From contig NVXG01000001.1 of NCBI GenBank assembly GCA_002733805.1, forward strand, positions 62,001 through 126,000: a stretch of 64,000 bases of DNA. Direction: 5' to 3'. The position numbers were made by a program, and so were the translations under genes. Source of the stretch: Robiginitomaculum sp. (GTDB lineage: Bacteria > Pseudomonadota > Alphaproteobacteria > Caulobacterales > Maricaulaceae). The notes under the pieces were generated by a model that made no database searches, was not told the DNA's origin, and saw nothing but the letters and a program-made list of their open reading frames with translations. The stretch's first letter is position 1; every line of letters starts with the position of its first letter. Below, one piece after another: positions 8,401-16,890 of this stretch.

Positions 8401-10317
8401 TTCAACTGGCTGGCGGATCAGCGACAGATCAACCGGTTCGCCGTTGGCCCGGACCATTTCAAAGGCATGAACCCAGACCTCTTCCTGGTCTTTGCGGCGA
8501 ATGGGATAGCTGGCCTCGGTCAGAACATTCAGGCCCATTTCTTCAAACATCGGCATCATGGCTGACAAATGCAGACTTTCTCCCTGTCGGTATAGCTTAA
8601 CCCGCAAGGTAGCCGGGCCGTCTTGTTTCATACGATAGACGTGTGCCACCAAACCGTTTTCTGCGCTTAGTTCTTCAATTTTGAGAACATCGCCAACGGC
8701 TTGGCGCGCTCCGAAGGCTTCGCGATAGGCTGCAGAAAAGGCGTGCCGATAGCTCGGCAGCCGCTGGTGAATTTGTTTGGGTACCTTGGCTTCTCGAGCC
8801 CGAGTTTCCAGACGGTCGTGCCAAGAACGAACCATTTCAACCAGCTTGTGCTCCAGATCGTCCGGATCCGGGTTCAAATAGTTTTTGGGGTCCAACCCGA
8901 TAATAAAGTGGACCCGGGCCAACGGCCCCTCACCAAAGTGTGGATAATAGGCCGACAAACGCCCACCATAAGCCTTGCGTAGCATTTCGCCGACGTTTTC
9001 GCGCATCCTTGTGTTGTAGCGCTCACGCGGTACAAACACGAAAACCGAGACAAAGCGGTTGAACTGATCGCGACGCACAAAAATGCGCGGCCTTGGGCGA
9101 TCAAACAAGTGCAAAATACCTCGGGAAATGTTCAGCAATTCGGTTTCATTGATCTGGAACAACTCATCTCGGGGATAGTTTTCCACAATGTTTTGCAACC
9201 GTTTGGCGTTGTGATTACCGGCGCCTCGTTGGGCGCGCATCAAGACCCGCCGAACTTTTCTGCGGATCAACGGCACATCACGCGCCATGCGGTCATAGGC
9301 TTCGGCGGTGAACAGGCCAACAAAGCGGGTTTCACCAATAACCTGTCCATCTTCGCGCCAACGTTTGACCCCAATATAATCCATATAAACTTGGCGATGC
9401 ACCCGGGAGCGCATATTGGATTTTGCGACAATCAACGGAGTCGGGTTGTTCAAAAATTCCTGGGTGGCTGGTGCCAGAAGGGAAGGTTCCGAGCCTTTTC
9501 GAAGTACATTGGCCTCATCCCGGCGCAAAATGCCCAAACCAGTACCTTCGATGATATCTGGCTCGGCATGGATCAAATTGCCATTTGCATCGGTGGGAAA
9601 CACGTATTGTCGGGAACCCAAAAATGCAAAATGCTCGTCGCGCAGCCAGCGCAAAAACTCAATACACTCCGCTACCTCTTCTTCTGGCGCGGCGGATGGA
9701 GCATTATACAGTTCTTCAATGGCCCGGTTCATGGCTTCGCGCATCGCCATCCAGTCGCCGGTTGCCAATTCAACATCGGACAATGTGGCCCGAATCCCTT
9801 CTAACGTTTTTTGTTTTTTGTCGGCCCCCAACGGCTCCATATGAATCTGAATAATAGATTCGCGGATTACCGGAGCCTCATCTGACCGAAAGCCCTCCTC
9901 TGTGCGCCCCAAATCAAGTACTGGGTGAAACATGGCCCGGGTCTGAACCCCTTGGCGCGCAAGCTCACCCATCACAGAATCTACCAAGAACGGCTTATCT
10001 CCCGTGAAGATTTCCAGCACATCACGGCCAATCGGAACATCATTTTCGCCCAATCCAGGGACGATTCGGACCAGAGTTTCGCCGGGCTTGCGAGTTTGCC
10101 CAAAGGCCCATAAAGCACTGGCCATAGCCAGCGCGTCTTTGATCGAAATTCCTTGCAGATCGTCAACAACCGCATTTTCTTGTATGCCGATCAGAAACCG
10201 ACGCGTCGTGTCGGTCAAGTCGCCATCGGTTTGTAAGGATTTGCCCGCGGCGCTTTGCGCCAGTGTCAGAAATTCCTTGGCCTGAAATGCGAGATGACTG
10301 CCGTTATTTGCGCTCAT
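5416..10317 (-). CDS. gdhB: NAD-specific glutamate dehydrogenase, large (GDH-180) type
   Basis: A 1633-residue protein. It catalyses the oxidative deamination of glutamate to 2-oxoglutarate and ammonia with NAD+, mainly for amino-acid catabolism, in the cytoplasm. The length is typical of the 180-kDa class, which has long N-terminal regulatory (ACT-like) regions. The catalytic core is visible at about 780-1150: GPVARGGLRWSDRRDDFRTE, then VLGLVKAQQVKNSVIVPVGS with KGGFFPKQ, then GDMSGDVFGNGMLLS and GEGANLGITQRGR. ATG 10317 is preceded by AGGAGGG. It is a single gene downstream of a 383-bp structured gap and lies tail-to-tail with the psp operon. Confidence 0.95.
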   Translation of the reverse strand: MSANNGSHLAFQAKEFLTLAQSAAGKSLQTDGDLTDTTRRFLIGIQENAVVDDLQGISIKDALAMASALWAFGQTRKPGETLVRIVPGLGENDVPIGRDVLEIFTGDKPFLVDSVMGELARQGVQTRAMFHPVLDLGRTEEGFRSDEAPVIRESIIQIHMEPLGADKKQKTLEGIRATLSDVELATGDWMAMREAMNRAIEELYNAPSAAPEEEVAECIEFLRWLRDEHFAFLGSRQYVFPTDANGNLIHAEPDIIEGTGLGILRRDEANVLRKGSEPSLLAPATQEFLNNPTPLIVAKSNMRSRVHRQVYMDYIGVKRWREDGQVIGETRFVGLFTAEAYDRMARDVPLIRRKVRRVLMRAQRGAGNHNAKRLQNIVENYPRDELFQINETELLNISRGILHLFDRPRPRIFVRRDQFNRFVSVFVFVPRERYNTRMRENVGEMLRKAYGGRLSAYYPHFGEGPLARVHFIIGLDPKNYLNPDPDDLEHKLVEMVRSWHDRLETRAREAKVPKQIHQRLPSYRHAFSAAYREAFGARQAVGDVLKIEELSAENGLVAHVYRMKQDGPATLRVKLYRQGESLHLSAMMPMFEEMGLNVLTEASYPIRRKDQEEVWVHAFEMVRANGEPVDLSLIRQPVEDAFVAVWSGKSENDGFNQLILSLGVDWRSVAFLRTCAKYRQQTGLDPSQFVQEEALAESPAIARQLLDLAHTRFHPTAHKTLKARKKAQDKLVEQILVNLDSVASLEHDKVLRRLMRLICAVQRTSFYQTDKTGAALSRISIKIASRELTTVPAPKPYREIFVWSPSVEGIHLRFGPVARGGLRWSDRRDDFRTEVLGLVKAQQVKNSVIVPVGSKGGFFPKQLPKTDDRDAFLKEGIRSYKVFISGLLDITDNLDAKAKVIPPKNTVIWDGEDPYLVVAADKGTATFSDIANGLADDYGFWLGDAFASGGSVGYDHKKMGITARGAWEAVKRHFREMGKDIQTEDFSVIGVGDMSGDVFGNGMLLSKKIRLLAAFDHRDIFIDPDPADTETNWTERKRLFDLPRSSWKEYNQDMISKGGGIFARSSKSIPMSPEMQKLTGLNVSEVTPTELMAALLKAEIELLWFGGIGTYIKSDEEQNWEAGDKANDAIRADADQVRAKVIGEGANLGITQRGRIVFATHGGRINADFVDNSAGVDTSDNEVNLKILLNSAVQSGKLSVEQRNEVLASMTDDVAAHVLDHNYQQTLALSLAEFTAQRDMDAYGRFMEHLEGQGRLDREVEFLPDSDEVLSRQQNGPGMTRPEIATLMAYAKNTLVEDLVAGKAPDDPHFETMLRNYFPQRVHAFEDERKTHRLRREIVATVLANDMIDRGGPTFPYRLCGSAGVGPNTAALCFEGVRQLYGFEDLVVQANNLDNKISTKAQYALHGEIMQVLRRQSYWLARRSKMLDDGLGAFLGKYRSGIELLGENIVKYLSAYEIENASRRARGLEKTGVPRDLAKKVGYLRTLISASDVVDLSLQENWSLLSVACLYHGFGDVFWFDRLRGAASSLEAADRWDRLAVRRLIEDFYRAQQRLTRAAMAHITLSPRELGAGRESPDRKWAGQALGSFVSVNASAVEHAHAALEELDRGQWTLAKLAIANTQMRELSVNAVS

Positions 10318-10700
10318 AAAACCCTCCTGGATCGGCGCTGACCCAAAGACGTTTCACTTTGGGCATCCTTGCCCTTTCGGGCCTATAGATCGTCAGTACC
10401 TACAGGAGTAACGGGGTTTGCGTCCTCTTCGCAAGCACTATCTTTTAGGGGTCAGTTTCGTGACTTTGAAAGAAGGTGGGTCGCCGAACGGGGACAGTGT
10501 CCGGCGACCCGAAACAGGCCTCGCTATGCAGGCTGGGGGGCGCACGCGCCGGCCTGAACTAAATTTAGGTAATTCGTCCCGAGTTCCCAAGTTTGCCGCG
10601 AAGAGCAGCAAAATCAGACTAGCGGGCATTTCTGCTTTTGACTTCTCACGATTGAGCAATTCAAGTTCACATGCGTGTGATCTTGGCCAAACTTTGGCCA
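10318..10700. other. Non-coding gap with two consecutive stem-loops
   Basis: No gene is supported here. At 10477-10511 GGGTCGCCG pairs with CGGCGACCC (9 bp), with a competing small palindrome GGACA-G-TGTCC in the loop. At 10515-10556 CAGGCC pairs with GGCCTG and encloses GGCGC-AC-GCGCC. The structures lie after the perM-type gene and before gdhB on the minus strand, so they may be a transcript end, a leader or a small RNA. No T-run follows either stem. Confidence 0.45.
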
Positions 10701-11780
10701 TCAAAGGCCGGGTTTGGGGTCGAGGTTAAGACCTTTTTCAGGATGGCCGTCCATCGACAGCAAAATGGCAATCCATCTGGTCCCCGGAAACTGAGCCAAC
10801 ACCATCATCAACATGACGGTTAACGGGGCCGATAGGAACATGCCGGGAATACCCCAGATCGCCCCCCAGACCGACAAGGTTAGAATCACCACCAAGGTAG
10901 ACAAATTCATACTGTCGCCCTGCATTCTGGGCTGCAAGAACGTCCCGATCGAAAACTGGAAAAACCCGACTCCGGTCGCCACAATGGCCGGTTGCCAATA
11001 GGTTTCGAACTGCACAAGAACAAACATGACCGGCAGAACCGTGCCAATAATTGGACCGATGGTTGGCACATAATTCAACAAGAAGATCACAAAAGCCCAG
11101 AAAAGCGCCTGATCCACCCCGACAAATTTCATCACCACCCACGAGCCAAACGCCGTGGCCGCTGCGGTTACGGTTTGCACCCAGAGGTATTTTTCAATGG
11201 CCAAGCGCATAGAGCCAGCCAGTGCTTTGGCATTTGCATGTTTTTCCGGGTCGGGAAACATGGCGACCAACTTCGCCGCAAAATTGGACTGTGCCCCAAA
11301 CAAAAACCCGATATAGACCGCCACAAACAAGGCGTCCGAGGTCAGGCTTTGCAGGGCTTGGGCGATGTCGGCCAGAAACCGCGCCGGGTTGGCCCGGACT
11401 AGCAATTGATCCACGGTGGGCGGCGTGTTTGTACTAAACGCACCATAAGCCGATGAGACCAACTCATTCAGGCGAGAGGCATATGCTCCGGAATTGGACA
11501 CCATGCCATTGGCGGTGTCGATAATGACTACACCGATCACTGCGATCCCGATCCCGACCACCAACAATGCCAGCGTCAGGGCAAACCAGCGCGGGATAAT
11601 TTTAAGCGAGTTTTCGATCATCTCGGAAAACCCGTCAATCACCAGCCACAGAAACACCGCCAGCGCAAACGGGGCCAACACATCGCGAAACCAATAGAGC
11701 GCGAAAATCACTGCGGCGCTGGCTAGGATCATGATGCCGGAACGGGTTGCTGTATCCATTTTTTCTAATCCCTTGGCCAT
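10701..11780 (-). CDS. AI-2E/PerM-family membrane transporter
   Basis: A 359-residue polytopic inner-membrane protein of the AI-2E exporter (PerM/TqsA) family. Hydrophobic helices fall near 20-60, 65-95, 160-180 and 220-340. The family's central soluble segment and the conserved YVPTIGPIIG block, followed by IGTFLQPRM and WGIPGMFLSAPL, are visible. Substrates in this family range from autoinducer-2 to Na+(Li+)/H+, and the substrate here is unknown. I favour ATG 11780 (MAKGLEKM); ATG 11759 is also possible. The frame stays open further, to TTG 11849, but that would run to the start codon of the divergent gene. A small divergent promoter region of about 70 bp is shared with the HerA-like ATPase gene. 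Confidence 0.88.
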   Translation of the reverse strand: MAKGLEKMDTATRSGIMILASAAVIFALYWFRDVLAPFALAVFLWLVIDGFSEMIENSLKIIPRWFALTLALLVVGIGIAVIGVVIIDTANGMVSNSGAYASRLNELVSSAYGAFSTNTPPTVDQLLVRANPARFLADIAQALQSLTSDALFVAVYIGFLFGAQSNFAAKLVAMFPDPEKHANAKALAGSMRLAIEKYLWVQTVTAAATAFGSWVVMKFVGVDQALFWAFVIFLLNYVPTIGPIIGTVLPVMFVLVQFETYWQPAIVATGVGFFQFSIGTFLQPRMQGDSMNLSTLVVILTLSVWGAIWGIPGMFLSAPLTVMLMMVLAQFPGTRWIAILLSMDGHPEKGLNLDPKPGL

Positions 11781-11848
11781 TGCCTGTTTTATACGATTGC
11801 CGGTATTCTGCCCGAAGTGGCGGTGAAGAAACAAGCTAGGAACCAGCA

Positions 11849-13360
11849 ATGAGTGAAACTCTTTTTATTGGCGGTGCAGACGATGGCAATCCGCAAATCT
11901 TGTTGCTTCGCGCCGCCAATCGCCACGGACTGGTTGCCGGGGCCACCGGCACCGGCAAAACGGTTACCTTGCAAATTCTGGCTCAGGGCTTTGCCGAAGC
12001 CGGTACGCCAGTGTTTTGCGCCGATGTCAAAGGCGATTTATCCGGCCTTTGCGTTCCCGGCTCGACCGACCACAAGCTGCACGACAAATTGTTGTCCAGA
12101 GCGCACAAAATTGGCTTTGACAATTTCTCTTACGAAGCTGCACCGGTGATTTTTTGGGATATTTTTGGCAAAAAAGGCCACCCCGTTCGAACTACAATTG
12201 CTGAAATGGGTCCGGTTTTGTTGGCCCGTCTGATGGACCTGAACCCAACCCAAGAAGGCGTGTTGACCATCGGCTTTGAAATTGCCGATCGGGAAAACCT
12301 GTTGCTGCTCGACTTGAAAGACCTGCGCTCTTTGCTGGTCTTCATGGCCGACAATGCCCGCGATATCTCGGCCGAATACGGCAATGTCACCCGGGCCAGT
12401 GTCGGCGCGATTCAGCGTCGACTATTAGTCATGCACCGCGATGGCGCCGAGCAGTTTTTCGGCGAACCAGCCCTTTCCTTGAAAGACTTTATGCGAACCG
12501 ATGATTTTGGCCGGGGATTTGTCAATATTCTGGACGCCACCCAATTGATCCACAGCCCCCGTCTGTATTCGATTTTCCTGTTGTGGCTGCTCTCGGAATT
12601 GTTTGAGGAATTACCCGAAGTTGGTGACCCGGACCGACCCAAATTGGTGTTTTTCTTTGACGAGGCGCACCTGTTGTTCAAACACGCACCCAGAGCCTTG
12701 CTGGAGAAGATCGAACAAGTGGTCAAACTAATCCGCTCCAAAGGGGTCGGGGTGTATTTTGTTACCCAGAACCCACGGGATATCCCTGATTCGGTGCTGG
12801 CCCAATTGGGCAACCGCATCCAGCATGCGCTTCGGGCCTATACCCCCAATGAGCGCAAAGCAGTCCGGGCAGCGGCCCAGAGCTTTCGGCCCAATCCGGC
12901 ATTTGATACCGAAACCACCATTACCGAGCTGGGGATTGGCGAAGCGTTGGTTTCGACCCTCGACAAAAAGGGGCGGCCCTCGATGGTCGCGCGTACCTTG
13001 ATCCGGCCCCCATCCTCGCGGTTGGGCCCGGCCGAGCAAAACGAACGCGACGAGGTACAAGCCGTTTCACCGGTGGCCGGGGTTTATGACACGGATATTG
13101 ATCGCGATTCCGCGTATGAAAACTTAGCCATACGCAAGGAGAAGGCCGCCAAAATCGCTGAAGCCGAAGCAGAGAAGGCCAAGAAGGAAAAGCGGGCTGA
13201 AATGCGAACCAAGCGACCGACCCGACGATCTGGTACAAGGCGGCGCGCTTCCCGGCGGCAAAGCATTGGCGAAGCCGCCCTACGGTCGGCCATTCGCACG
13301 GCCAGCACCCAGGTTACCCGGAAACTGGTTCGCGGGATTTTGGGATCGTTGTTTCGTTGA
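11849..13360 (+). CDS. HerA-like bipolar ATPase (DUF853/YjgR family)
   Basis: A 503-residue P-loop ATPase of the FtsK-HerA superfamily, DUF853 branch. Walker A GATGTGKTVT is at about residues 31-40, and a Walker B-like strand LVFFFDEAHLLF is near 268. A sensor-like YFVTQNP and an arginine-finger-type LGNRIQHALRAYTP block follow. The C-terminal 70 residues are extremely Lys/Arg/Ala-rich, first a helical EAEAEKAKKEK stretch and then RRSGTRRRASRR, suggesting nucleic-acid or membrane association. YjgR-type proteins are predicted helicases or translocases of unknown role. The stop overlaps the start of rsmJ, so the two are probably co-transcribed and coupled. Confidence 0.9.
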   Translation: MSETLFIGGADDGNPQILLLRAANRHGLVAGATGTGKTVTLQILAQGFAEAGTPVFCADVKGDLSGLCVPGSTDHKLHDKLLSRAHKIGFDNFSYEAAPVIFWDIFGKKGHPVRTTIAEMGPVLLARLMDLNPTQEGVLTIGFEIADRENLLLLDLKDLRSLLVFMADNARDISAEYGNVTRASVGAIQRRLLVMHRDGAEQFFGEPALSLKDFMRTDDFGRGFVNILDATQLIHSPRLYSIFLLWLLSELFEELPEVGDPDRPKLVFFFDEAHLLFKHAPRALLEKIEQVVKLIRSKGVGVYFVTQNPRDIPDSVLAQLGNRIQHALRAYTPNERKAVRAAAQSFRPNPAFDTETTITELGIGEALVSTLDKKGRPSMVARTLIRPPSSRLGPAEQNERDEVQAVSPVAGVYDTDIDRDSAYENLAIRKEKAAKIAEAEAEKAKKEKRAEMRTKRPTRRSGTRRRASRRQSIGEAALRSAIRTASTQVTRKLVRGILGSLFR

Positions 13361-13956
13361 AAACAGACCAGACGATCCCGACCATTAGCTTTACCGATGC
13401 TGCCTTTCGCCACCGCCTGACTCATGGCGGAGATCGCGGGCAAATGCTGGCCAAGGCGTTGGGCCTGACCAAGGGCCGCACTCCGGAGCTTGTCGATGCC
13501 ACAGCCGGGTTGGGCCGCGACGGGTTTTTGCTGGCCCATCTGGGGGCCAAGGTCACCCTGATCGAGCGCGCCGCGCCGATCCACGCCGCCTTGCAACACG
13601 CCCTAGACGACGCTCGGCAGGCTGAACCTTTGCTGTCCGAACCGGCTTCCAGAATTACCTTGTTGGCCGGTGATGCTCGTGACTTGCTGCCTGCTCTGAT
13701 CCCGAACACCGTTTATATCGACCCTATGCACCCGGCGCGGGTGAAATCAGCCTTGGTCAAACAGCCGATGCGCGATTTGCGCGCAATCGTTGGCGAAGAC
13801 CCGGATGCCAGCCAGTTGATCCTCTGCGCGCTAGAATCCGCGCAAAAGCGGGTGGCCGTCAAATGGCCTCGGCTGGCCCCCTTACCGGATGACCTGCCAA
13901 AACCATCTTATGAATTGGTCGGGAAAACCACGCGCTATGTGATTTTTGTCCGATAA
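13357..13956 (+). CDS. rsmJ: 16S rRNA (guanine1516-N2)-methyltransferase RsmJ-like
   Basis: A 199-residue class I SAM-dependent methyltransferase matching RsmJ, which methylates G1516 in 16S rRNA. Recognisable blocks are GGDRGQMLAKALGL near the N-terminus, the SAM-binding motif VDATAGLGRDGFLLAHLGA, the acidic loop LIERA, the catalytic-type YIDPMHP, and KSALVKQPMRDLRAIVG as in enterobacterial RsmJ. No ATG or GTG fits upstream of the GGDRGQ block, so TTG 13357, whose bases overlap the TGA of the upstream gene (TTGA), is taken as the start. That arrangement implies translational coupling. Confidence 0.88.
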   Translation: MKTDQTIPTISFTDAAFRHRLTHGGDRGQMLAKALGLTKGRTPELVDATAGLGRDGFLLAHLGAKVTLIERAAPIHAALQHALDDARQAEPLLSEPASRITLLAGDARDLLPALIPNTVYIDPMHPARVKSALVKQPMRDLRAIVGEDPDASQLILCALESAQKRVAVKWPRLAPLPDDLPKPSYELVGKTTRYVIFVR

Positions 13957-14194
13957 AGGCGGGTTTTGTACCAAAAAAGAAAACCGTCAGGCCGGGGGCA
14001 GATTTGTGCCGGGGAAAAGATACTGAACAGGACGGGATCGCGAGCCAAAAACCGATAATCTACCCTGCTGGATAGCTATATAATCCATTGATTTACAATA
14101 TAAAAGAGCCGAAAACGGGCCGATAAGAACCACTTGCACGCCTATTGTATCAAAGCCAGAACGGCCGGGAACAAGTCAAAATTAGTCTCGAAAG

Positions 14195-14355
14195 ACAAGC
14201 GTCAAGCAGTGTCAACAAGTGTGATTTCACTGTCATTTTAGCGTCAAGGTGTGTTCGGGGTTTGGGTTTTCATTGTGGTTTTATTGTGTGCAGCATCAAC
14301 AGCGTGACAATACAAAATGACGCTTGGTACTGGACCCTCCGGTCAAGCCGGAGGG
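14195..14355 (+). repeat. Dispersed repeat, copy B
   Basis: Second copy of the element at 1006-1170, in the opposite orientation. The conserved blocks are 14200-14222 (22/23 identical), a GTGGTTTTA segment near 14275, the identical 17-mer at 14305-14321 and the terminal palindrome. The interior has diverged, so duplication is not recent. Confidence 0.8.
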
Positions 14356-14446
14356 AAGCAAAAGGAAAAAGGGGCGCGAAGCCGGAAGCAGAATGGGGAT
14401 GCCGCACCGCTCATTACTCGCCGCCCTCCGGCTTGACGGTGGGTCC
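14332..14446. repeat. REPIN-like doublet: two inverted palindromic units
   Basis: A 24-bp unit at 14332-14355 (GGACCCTCCGG / TCAAG / CCGGAGGG) is matched in inverse by 14424-14446 with one substitution and one missing base. About 68 bp lie between them. The whole could fold into one long hairpin or be a small non-autonomous element. Confidence 0.65.
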
Positions 14447-14481
14447 ATGCCCGCTGTTTCCTATTTTCGGTCCGATCCGAC

Positions 14482-14949
14482 CTACCGCCGAAGCAATTGC
14501 ACCACCGCCTCGTGCAGGTTTTGTAAAAATCGGTTGCGATCCGCCGGCGTAAAGGCTGCCGGGCCACCGATGTTTTCGCTACCAATGCCGACCCGCAAAT
14601 CATTCATCAGCGCCCGGGTCGCCACTTGCCCGCCAATGCTGTCTTTGGTGAATGGTTTGCCATTTGGGGCAAGCACAATGGCCTCTGATTTCAGGCAGCG
14701 TTCGGCCAGCAAAATATCGGCTGTGATGACAATCGAACCCGCATCGACCCGCTCGGCAATATAATCATCGGCCACGTCCGGTCCTTCGGCAACCACGATC
14801 TGGCTGACCAAAGGGTGGCGCGGAATGCGCAAAAACGTATTGCTGACCAAAACGACCGGAACGGAGTGGCGGGCCGCCACCTTGAACACTTCACCGCGCA
14901 CCGGACAGGCATCGGCATCAATATAAAGAATGGGATCAGGCTGGTTCAT
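14482..14949 (-). CDS. YaiI/YqxD (UPF0178) family protein
   Basis: A 155-residue cytoplasmic protein of the UPF0178 family, a predicted PIN-like/NYN-related nuclease fold of unknown role. Signatures are the N-terminal IDADACPV, the middle ADDYIAERVDAGSIVITADILLA and GKPFTKDSIG, followed by GGPAAFTPADRNRFLQNL. All are typical of YaiI. ATG 14949 is preceded by GGAG. An in-frame start further up (14988) would add residues not seen in the family. It is a single gene next to tRNA-Gly. Confidence 0.9.
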   Translation of the reverse strand: MNQPDPILYIDADACPVRGEVFKVAARHSVPVVLVSNTFLRIPRHPLVSQIVVAEGPDVADDYIAERVDAGSIVITADILLAERCLKSEAIVLAPNGKPFTKDSIGGQVATRALMNDLRVGIGSENIGGPAAFTPADRNRFLQNLHEAVVQLLRR

Positions 14950-15008
14950 TTTTCTCCAAACCAAGAGCCGCAACATTTCTGTGGCCAAGTCAAAAAGAAA
15001 AGAAAAAC

Positions 15009-15083
15009 TGGAGCGGGCGATCAGATTCGAACTGACGACCTAAACCTTGGCAAGGTTTCGCTCTACCCCTGAGCTACGCCCGC
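15009..15083 (-). tRNA. tRNA-Gly (anticodon GCC)
   Basis: On the minus strand the acceptor arm GCGGGCG (15083-15077) pairs with CGCCCGC (15019-15013). The D-arm reads AGCTCAGGGGTAGAGC, the anticodon loop is TTGCCAA (anticodon GCC), and the T-arm contains GTTCGAATC. Discriminator T is followed by an encoded CCA (15011-15009). Confidence 0.96.
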
Positions 15084-15194
15084 ATCCAATTGGGGTTCTG
15101 GCCGGTTCAAGACCAGACAGGCGCGCCTTATTGCGTAAACTGGGCAGCAATGCAAGACATGGTTTTGAACTTTCATCAGCTTTTGGGAAATTAG

Positions 15195-15728
15195 ATGCCA
15201 GCCGACCGCACTTCCCTGTTTGCATTTCTGGATCATTTGGGCATTTTGCACCAGACCACAGAGCATCGCCCGATCTTTACCGTCGAAGAAGGCGCTGACA
15301 TCAAAGCTACTTTGCCGGGCGGCCACAGCAAAAATCTGTTCCTGAAAGACAAGAAGGGAAAGCTGTTTTTGCTCTCGGCACTTGGGGATACCAAAATTGC
15401 CCTCAATCAATTACACAAGGTTCTGGGCTGCGCCCGCCTGTCATTTGGCAAAGCCGAGCTGATGGAACAGGTGCTGGGGGTAACTCCTGGCTCGGTGACC
15501 GCCTTTTCGCTACTGAACGATCAAGCGGGGCAAGTTACTTTTGTGCTGGATGCGAGCCTGTTGGCCTGTGACCCGGTCAATTTTCATCCGTTAAAAAACG
15601 ATGCAACCACCGCTATTTCAGCGGATGATTTGCTGAAATTTGCCCGGGCCAGCGGTCACGAACCACTATTTGTCAATTTTGCCGCAGAGGAAGGTGAACC
15701 TACCACCCTTGTTTTGCCGGGCAATTAG
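15195..15728 (+). CDS. Prolyl-tRNA editing deacylase (ProX/YbaK family)
   Basis: A 177-residue single-domain editing protein. The family hydrolyses mischarged Ala-tRNA(Pro) or Cys-tRNA(Pro) in the cytoplasm as a proofreading step after prolyl-tRNA synthetase. Visible blocks are [13 protein letters not shown] near residue 21, [19 protein letters not shown] with the conserved catalytic Lys (KNLFLKD), and the late [15 protein letters not shown]. These resemble the PrdX/ProXp-ala branch more than YbaK proper. Start ATG 15195. About 110 bp separate it from tRNA-Gly on the other strand. The thioredoxin-TPR gene follows after 44 bp. Confidence 0.9.
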   Translation: MPADRTSLFAFLDHLGILHQTTEHRPIFTVEEGADIKATLPGGHSKNLFLKDKKGKLFLLSALGDTKIALNQLHKVLGCARLSFGKAELMEQVLGVTPGSVTAFSLLNDQAGQVTFVLDASLLACDPVNFHPLKNDATTAISADDLLKFARASGHEPLFVNFAAEEGEPTTLVLPGN

Positions 15729-15772
15729 GGCCATTTGAACAATTCAAATTCAACCAGGACAGGCTTTGCATT

Positions 15773-16675
15773 ATGGAAACCCCTACCGATCTTTCAAACG
15801 ACCCGAACCTGATCGTGGATGGCAGTGATGCCGGGTTTATGGCGGACGTCATGGAAGTTTCCAAAACCGTTCCGGTGATTGTTGATTTCTGGGCGCCTTG
15901 GTGTGGCCCGTGTCGGCAATTGGGACCGGCACTGGAAAAGCTGGTAACCAAAGCGGCCGGCAAAGTTCGGATGGTCAAAATCAATGTGGATGAAAACCCC
16001 GGTATTTCCGGGCAATTGCAAGTGCGCTCAATCCCGGCTGTGTTTGGGTTTAAGGATGGCAAGCCGGTGGATGCGTTCACCGGGGCTTTGCCTGAAAGTG
16101 AGCTGCAAGCCTTTATCGACCGACTGACCGGCGATGCAGATGTTGGCAAGGAAGTTCTGGAGTTAGTGGCGCGGGCCGAAAAGTCGCTGGATCTAGGTGA
16201 TTTGGGCGGCGCAGCACAGGATTATGCGGCGGCGCTATCGCTGGATGGTCAAAACCCGGATGCACTGGCTGGCATGGCCCGAGTCTATCTGGCCAATGAT
16301 GACGTGGACGGAGCCAAAAGTGTGCTGGAAATGGTCAATGAGACCGACCAAGAACACAGCGCCATTGTCGCGGTGCTGGGTGCGTTGGAGCTGGTGCAGA
16401 ACGCCCCGACCGACGAAGAGCTAACTCCGTTGTTGGCGGCGGTTGATGCGGACCCGTCTGATTTTAACGCCCGCTTTGCCTTGGCCGAAGCTTTGTCTGG
16501 CAAAGGCCAGATGGTCGAGGCGATGGATGCTTTGTTTGTGATCTTACAAACTGATCTGAACTGGAACGATCAGGCGGCGCGCAAAATGCTGTTAAAATTG
16601 TTTGAAGCGGCCGGCCCCACGTCCGAAATCACCGCCAAGGGGCGGCGACAACTATCTTCCCTTTTGTTTACCTGA
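15773..16675 (+). CDS. Thioredoxin-TPR co-chaperone, CnoX/YbbN type
   Basis: A 300-residue protein with an N-terminal thioredoxin domain (about 15-120) whose active site is WCGPC (Cys44, Cys47). Tetratricopeptide-like helices follow at about 130-290 ([31 protein letters not shown]). YbbN/CnoX proteins are known as chaperedoxins that hold oxidised clients and deliver them to GroEL or DnaK. E. coli CnoX has lost the CxxC activity, whereas the motif here is intact, so redox activity is likely. There is no signal peptide, so it is cytoplasmic. The Trm112-like gene follows after 14 bp and the pair is likely an operon. Confidence 0.9.
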   Translation: METPTDLSNDPNLIVDGSDAGFMADVMEVSKTVPVIVDFWAPWCGPCRQLGPALEKLVTKAAGKVRMVKINVDENPGISGQLQVRSIPAVFGFKDGKPVDAFTGALPESELQAFIDRLTGDADVGKEVLELVARAEKSLDLGDLGGAAQDYAAALSLDGQNPDALAGMARVYLANDDVDGAKSVLEMVNETDQEHSAIVAVLGALELVQNAPTDEELTPLLAAVDADPSDFNARFALAEALSGKGQMVEAMDALFVILQTDLNWNDQAARKMLLKLFEAAGPTSEITAKGRRQLSSLLFT

Positions 16676-16689
16676 CAGGAAAACGGAAC

Positions 16690-16890
16690 ATGAGCCAAGC
16701 TGAAAAACCTGAAACTCGCGAGCCTGATCCAAAGCTGTTGGAACTGCTGGTTTGCCCAATAACTCACGGACCGCTGGTCTATGACCGGGATGCACAAGAG
16801 CTGATCTCCAAAAAGGCTAAATTGGCTTTTCCGATCCGCGATGGCGTGCCAATTATGTTAGAGGACGAAGCCCGGAATTTGGCAGAATGA
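16690..16890 (+). CDS. Trm112-family small protein
   Basis: A 66-residue protein with the bacterial Trm112/YcaR pattern [19 protein letters not shown] followed by [15 protein letters not shown]. Eukaryotic Trm112 activates methyltransferases; the bacterial role is not settled. Only one of the usual zinc-ligand cysteines is present (CPITHG), so it probably does not bind zinc. The stop codon overlaps the start of the next membrane-protein gene by 4 bp, implying coupling. Confidence 0.85.
   Translation: MSQAEKPETREPDPKLLELLVCPITHGPLVYDRDAQELISKKAKLAFPIRDGVPIMLEDEARNLAE

Larger units (their letters stand above)
13957..14481. other. Non-coding gap containing dispersed repeat copy B and a palindrome doublet
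   Basis: I see no supported gene in these 525 bases. The first 230 bases are without recognisable features apart from an AT-rich patch near 14080-14105. The rest is repeat copy B followed by a REPIN-like inverted doublet that reaches to within 40 bp of the YaiI-family gene stop. Confidence 0.6.

Noticed and set aside
10318-10700. 6S RNA, tmRNA or SRP RNA in the structured gap
   Set aside because: None of the conserved core words I know for these RNAs is visible, so no RNA family is named.
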